64,000 nucleotides of DNA, taken from assembly GCA_021228405.1 (NCBI GenBank), contig JAJQRF010000001.1:620001-684000 (forward strand). Reading direction: 5' to 3'. The notes under the pieces are model-generated. The model was given only the letters and a program-made list of their open reading frames with translations, had not been told where the DNA came from and ran no database searches. How positions within the stretch are numbered: position 1 is the stretch's first letter; each line of letters starts with the position of its first letter. The translations under genes were made by a program, and so were the position numbers. The stretch is from Pyrinomonadaceae bacterium. Its GTDB lineage: Bacteria; Acidobacteriota; Blastocatellia; Pyrinomonadales; Pyrinomonadaceae. Shown piece after piece: positions 63,015 to 64,000 of this stretch.

Positions 63015-63285
63015 AATTTTAAAGACAATATCGGTCAAAATGAGCATCGACTGCATTAAAAAAATCCGAAATGACTTATTTTCCTACAAATAAATGAATT
63101 TTTCGGTGCATCGAAACTTGTCGTAAATGATTGAAATTTCATCACAATTCTCAAAAAAACTTTCCAACTTTTATTTTTTTTTATAAAATGTGACACAAAA
63201 TCGAAATATTTCCCGCGTTTAAAGATGAAGCAGACAATTTATTGAGCAAATGGCTCAAAATTTGCACGTCAGCTTTTATGGCTTT
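63015..63285. other. AT-rich intergenic region, no gene seen
   Basis: A 271-base AT-rich stretch between a terminator and the last gene. It probably holds the promoter of that gene. GGTAAAACACTTAATAT at 63288 weakly resembles the LacI-type site, but lacks its CG centre. I see no other feature. Confidence 0.5.
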
Positions 63286-64000
63286 ATGGTAAAACACTTA
63301 ATATTTACAAAATATTTCCCTGTTTTCGCGCTTATCGGCAGTTTTTTCGTGACTGCAATACAGGCGCAAGAGCATAATTTTACTGTTTCGCCAGGTGAGG
63401 AGAAACATATTCTGAACTTGCCCGCGACATCTTCGCTCAAAAAACCCGACCTTCCCGAATTGAAAAATTTTTACAGCGTTCTCGAACAAACTTTGGTCAA
63501 AAGAGGTAAGAAAAAAGAAGACATTTGCGACGAAAAAGATATGGTTGCAAGTCGCATTTTGCGCGAATACGGTTCGGTTTTTCTCGTGATCGATACGGCT
63601 TTGCCGCCGCCGGTTTGTATGTTTTCGAGTTCGGAAGACGTGGAAATTTTTCAAAAGCAACTCGGAATCGAAAAACAGATATTCGACGGAACGGTGATCG
63701 AACTTCAACCGGTTGCGATGAAAGCATTGCTCAAAGCGCGGACGGAAGCGATATTTGAAGGTTTGAGCATCACGCCGCGCGACGGTTCGATCGCCGGACG
63801 GCGAGGTTTCAGCGAAACGCTTCGCCTGTGGAATTCGCGTTTTGAACCCGCTTTAAATTACTGGCTGAAAAAAGGACGTTTGACGCAGGAACAAGCGGAC
63901 AAGCTCAAGGCTCTGCCGATGAAGGAACAGGTCAAGGAAGTTTTACAACTTGAGAAACAAGGAATTTATTTCAATTCCGCCTTCAATAATTCGATTCTTT
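63286..64000 (+). CDS. Secreted protein of unknown function (3' end outside window)
   Basis: An open frame from ATG 63286 that runs to the window edge, 238 residues so far, and continues beyond it. It starts with a hydrophobic signal peptide (VKHLIFTKYFPVFALIGSFFVTAIQAQ). The mature part contains EYGSVFLVIDTALPPPVCMF and a helical, charged stretch (ETLRLWNSRFEPALNYWLKKG). I do not recognise the family. Codon use is like its neighbours, and the minus-strand frames over it look like shadows. No Shine-Dalgarno sequence is obvious before the ATG. It is separated from the polysaccharide genes by a terminator and may be unrelated to them. Confidence 0.7.
   Translation, partial: MVKHLIFTKYFPVFALIGSFFVTAIQAQEHNFTVSPGEEKHILNLPATSSLKKPDLPELKNFYSVLEQTLVKRGKKKEDICDEKDMVASRILREYGSVFLVIDTALPPPVCMFSSSEDVEIFQKQLGIEKQIFDGTVIELQPVAMKALLKARTEAIFEGLSITPRDGSIAGRRGFSETLRLWNSRFEPALNYWLKKGRLTQEQADKLKALPMKEQVKEVLQLEKQGIYFNSAFNNSIL

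Noticed and set aside
63298-63708. Minus-strand frames over the last gene
   Set aside because: The plus-strand frame has a signal peptide and runs unbroken to the window end, so the minus frames are shadows.

Overview
The window is 64 kb of moderate-GC bacterial chromosome that reads almost entirely as a plant cell-wall (pectin, rhamnogalacturonan-I) utilisation locus. The most likely source is an Acidobacteriota member, perhaps Blastocatellia/Pyrinomonadales. The basis is two very large TonB-dependent receptors of the Oar type with an N-terminal carboxypeptidase-regulatory-like domain, many secreted hydrolases, a CUT2-type rhamnose importer and A-rich start regions. This placement is an inference; there is no rRNA or tRNA in the window.

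Layout. (1) 1-8408, plus strand: an L-arabinokinase-like GHMP kinase cut by the window edge, a CUT2 sugar ABC importer (lipoprotein binding protein, ATPase, permease), a secreted esterase and a Tat-exported GH2 enzyme. (2) 8409-21442, minus strand: a secreted HExxH protein, a Tat-exported six-hairpin glycosidase, a PL22 oligogalacturonate lyase, and two Oar-like receptors flanking a small unknown secreted protein. (3) 21443-24320: a LacI-family regulator and a GH105 hydrolase on the plus strand. (4) 44408 down to 24335, minus strand: a 20-kb run of 14 co-directional genes for rhamnose: rhaD-SDR fusion, rhaI, rhaB, CE12 esterase, lutA, lutB, lutC, rhaT, rhaP, a permease/binding-protein fusion, GH51, GH105, rhaM and GH106. 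(5) 44778-59438, plus strand: three GH2 enzymes, GH29, a CE12-like esterase, PL11 rhamnogalacturonan lyase and an SGNH esterase. (6) 59482-62947: a sulfatase and a divergent formylglycine-generating enzyme, then an aldo/keto reductase. (7) 63286-64000: the start of an unrecognised secreted protein.

How it works together (inference from family knowledge). CE12/SGNH esterases, PL11 and PL22 open the backbone. GH2, GH29, GH51 and the sulfatase strip side groups. GH105 and GH106 release unsaturated uronate and rhamnose. Receptors bring oligomers across the outer membrane and ABC importers bring monosaccharides into the cytoplasm. Rhamnose goes through RhaM, RhaI, RhaB and RhaD to dihydroxyacetone phosphate and L-lactaldehyde; the dehydrogenase domain gives L-lactate and LutABC gives pyruvate. 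Arabinose may be handled by the arabinokinase-like protein. Candidate LacI operators (two palindrome types) sit in front of most of the transcription units.

The most unusual signal is outside the genes. Nearly every spacer of the two importer operons is filled by an inverted array of degenerate short words, seven bases in one class and about nine to ten in another. The word differs at each locus, and both arms at a locus use the same word. Several arrays run into coding sequence and supply start codons, stop codons or C-terminal residues. A second highlight is a CUT2 permease fused through an extra membrane helix and a Ser/Asn-rich linker to its own sugar-binding domain.
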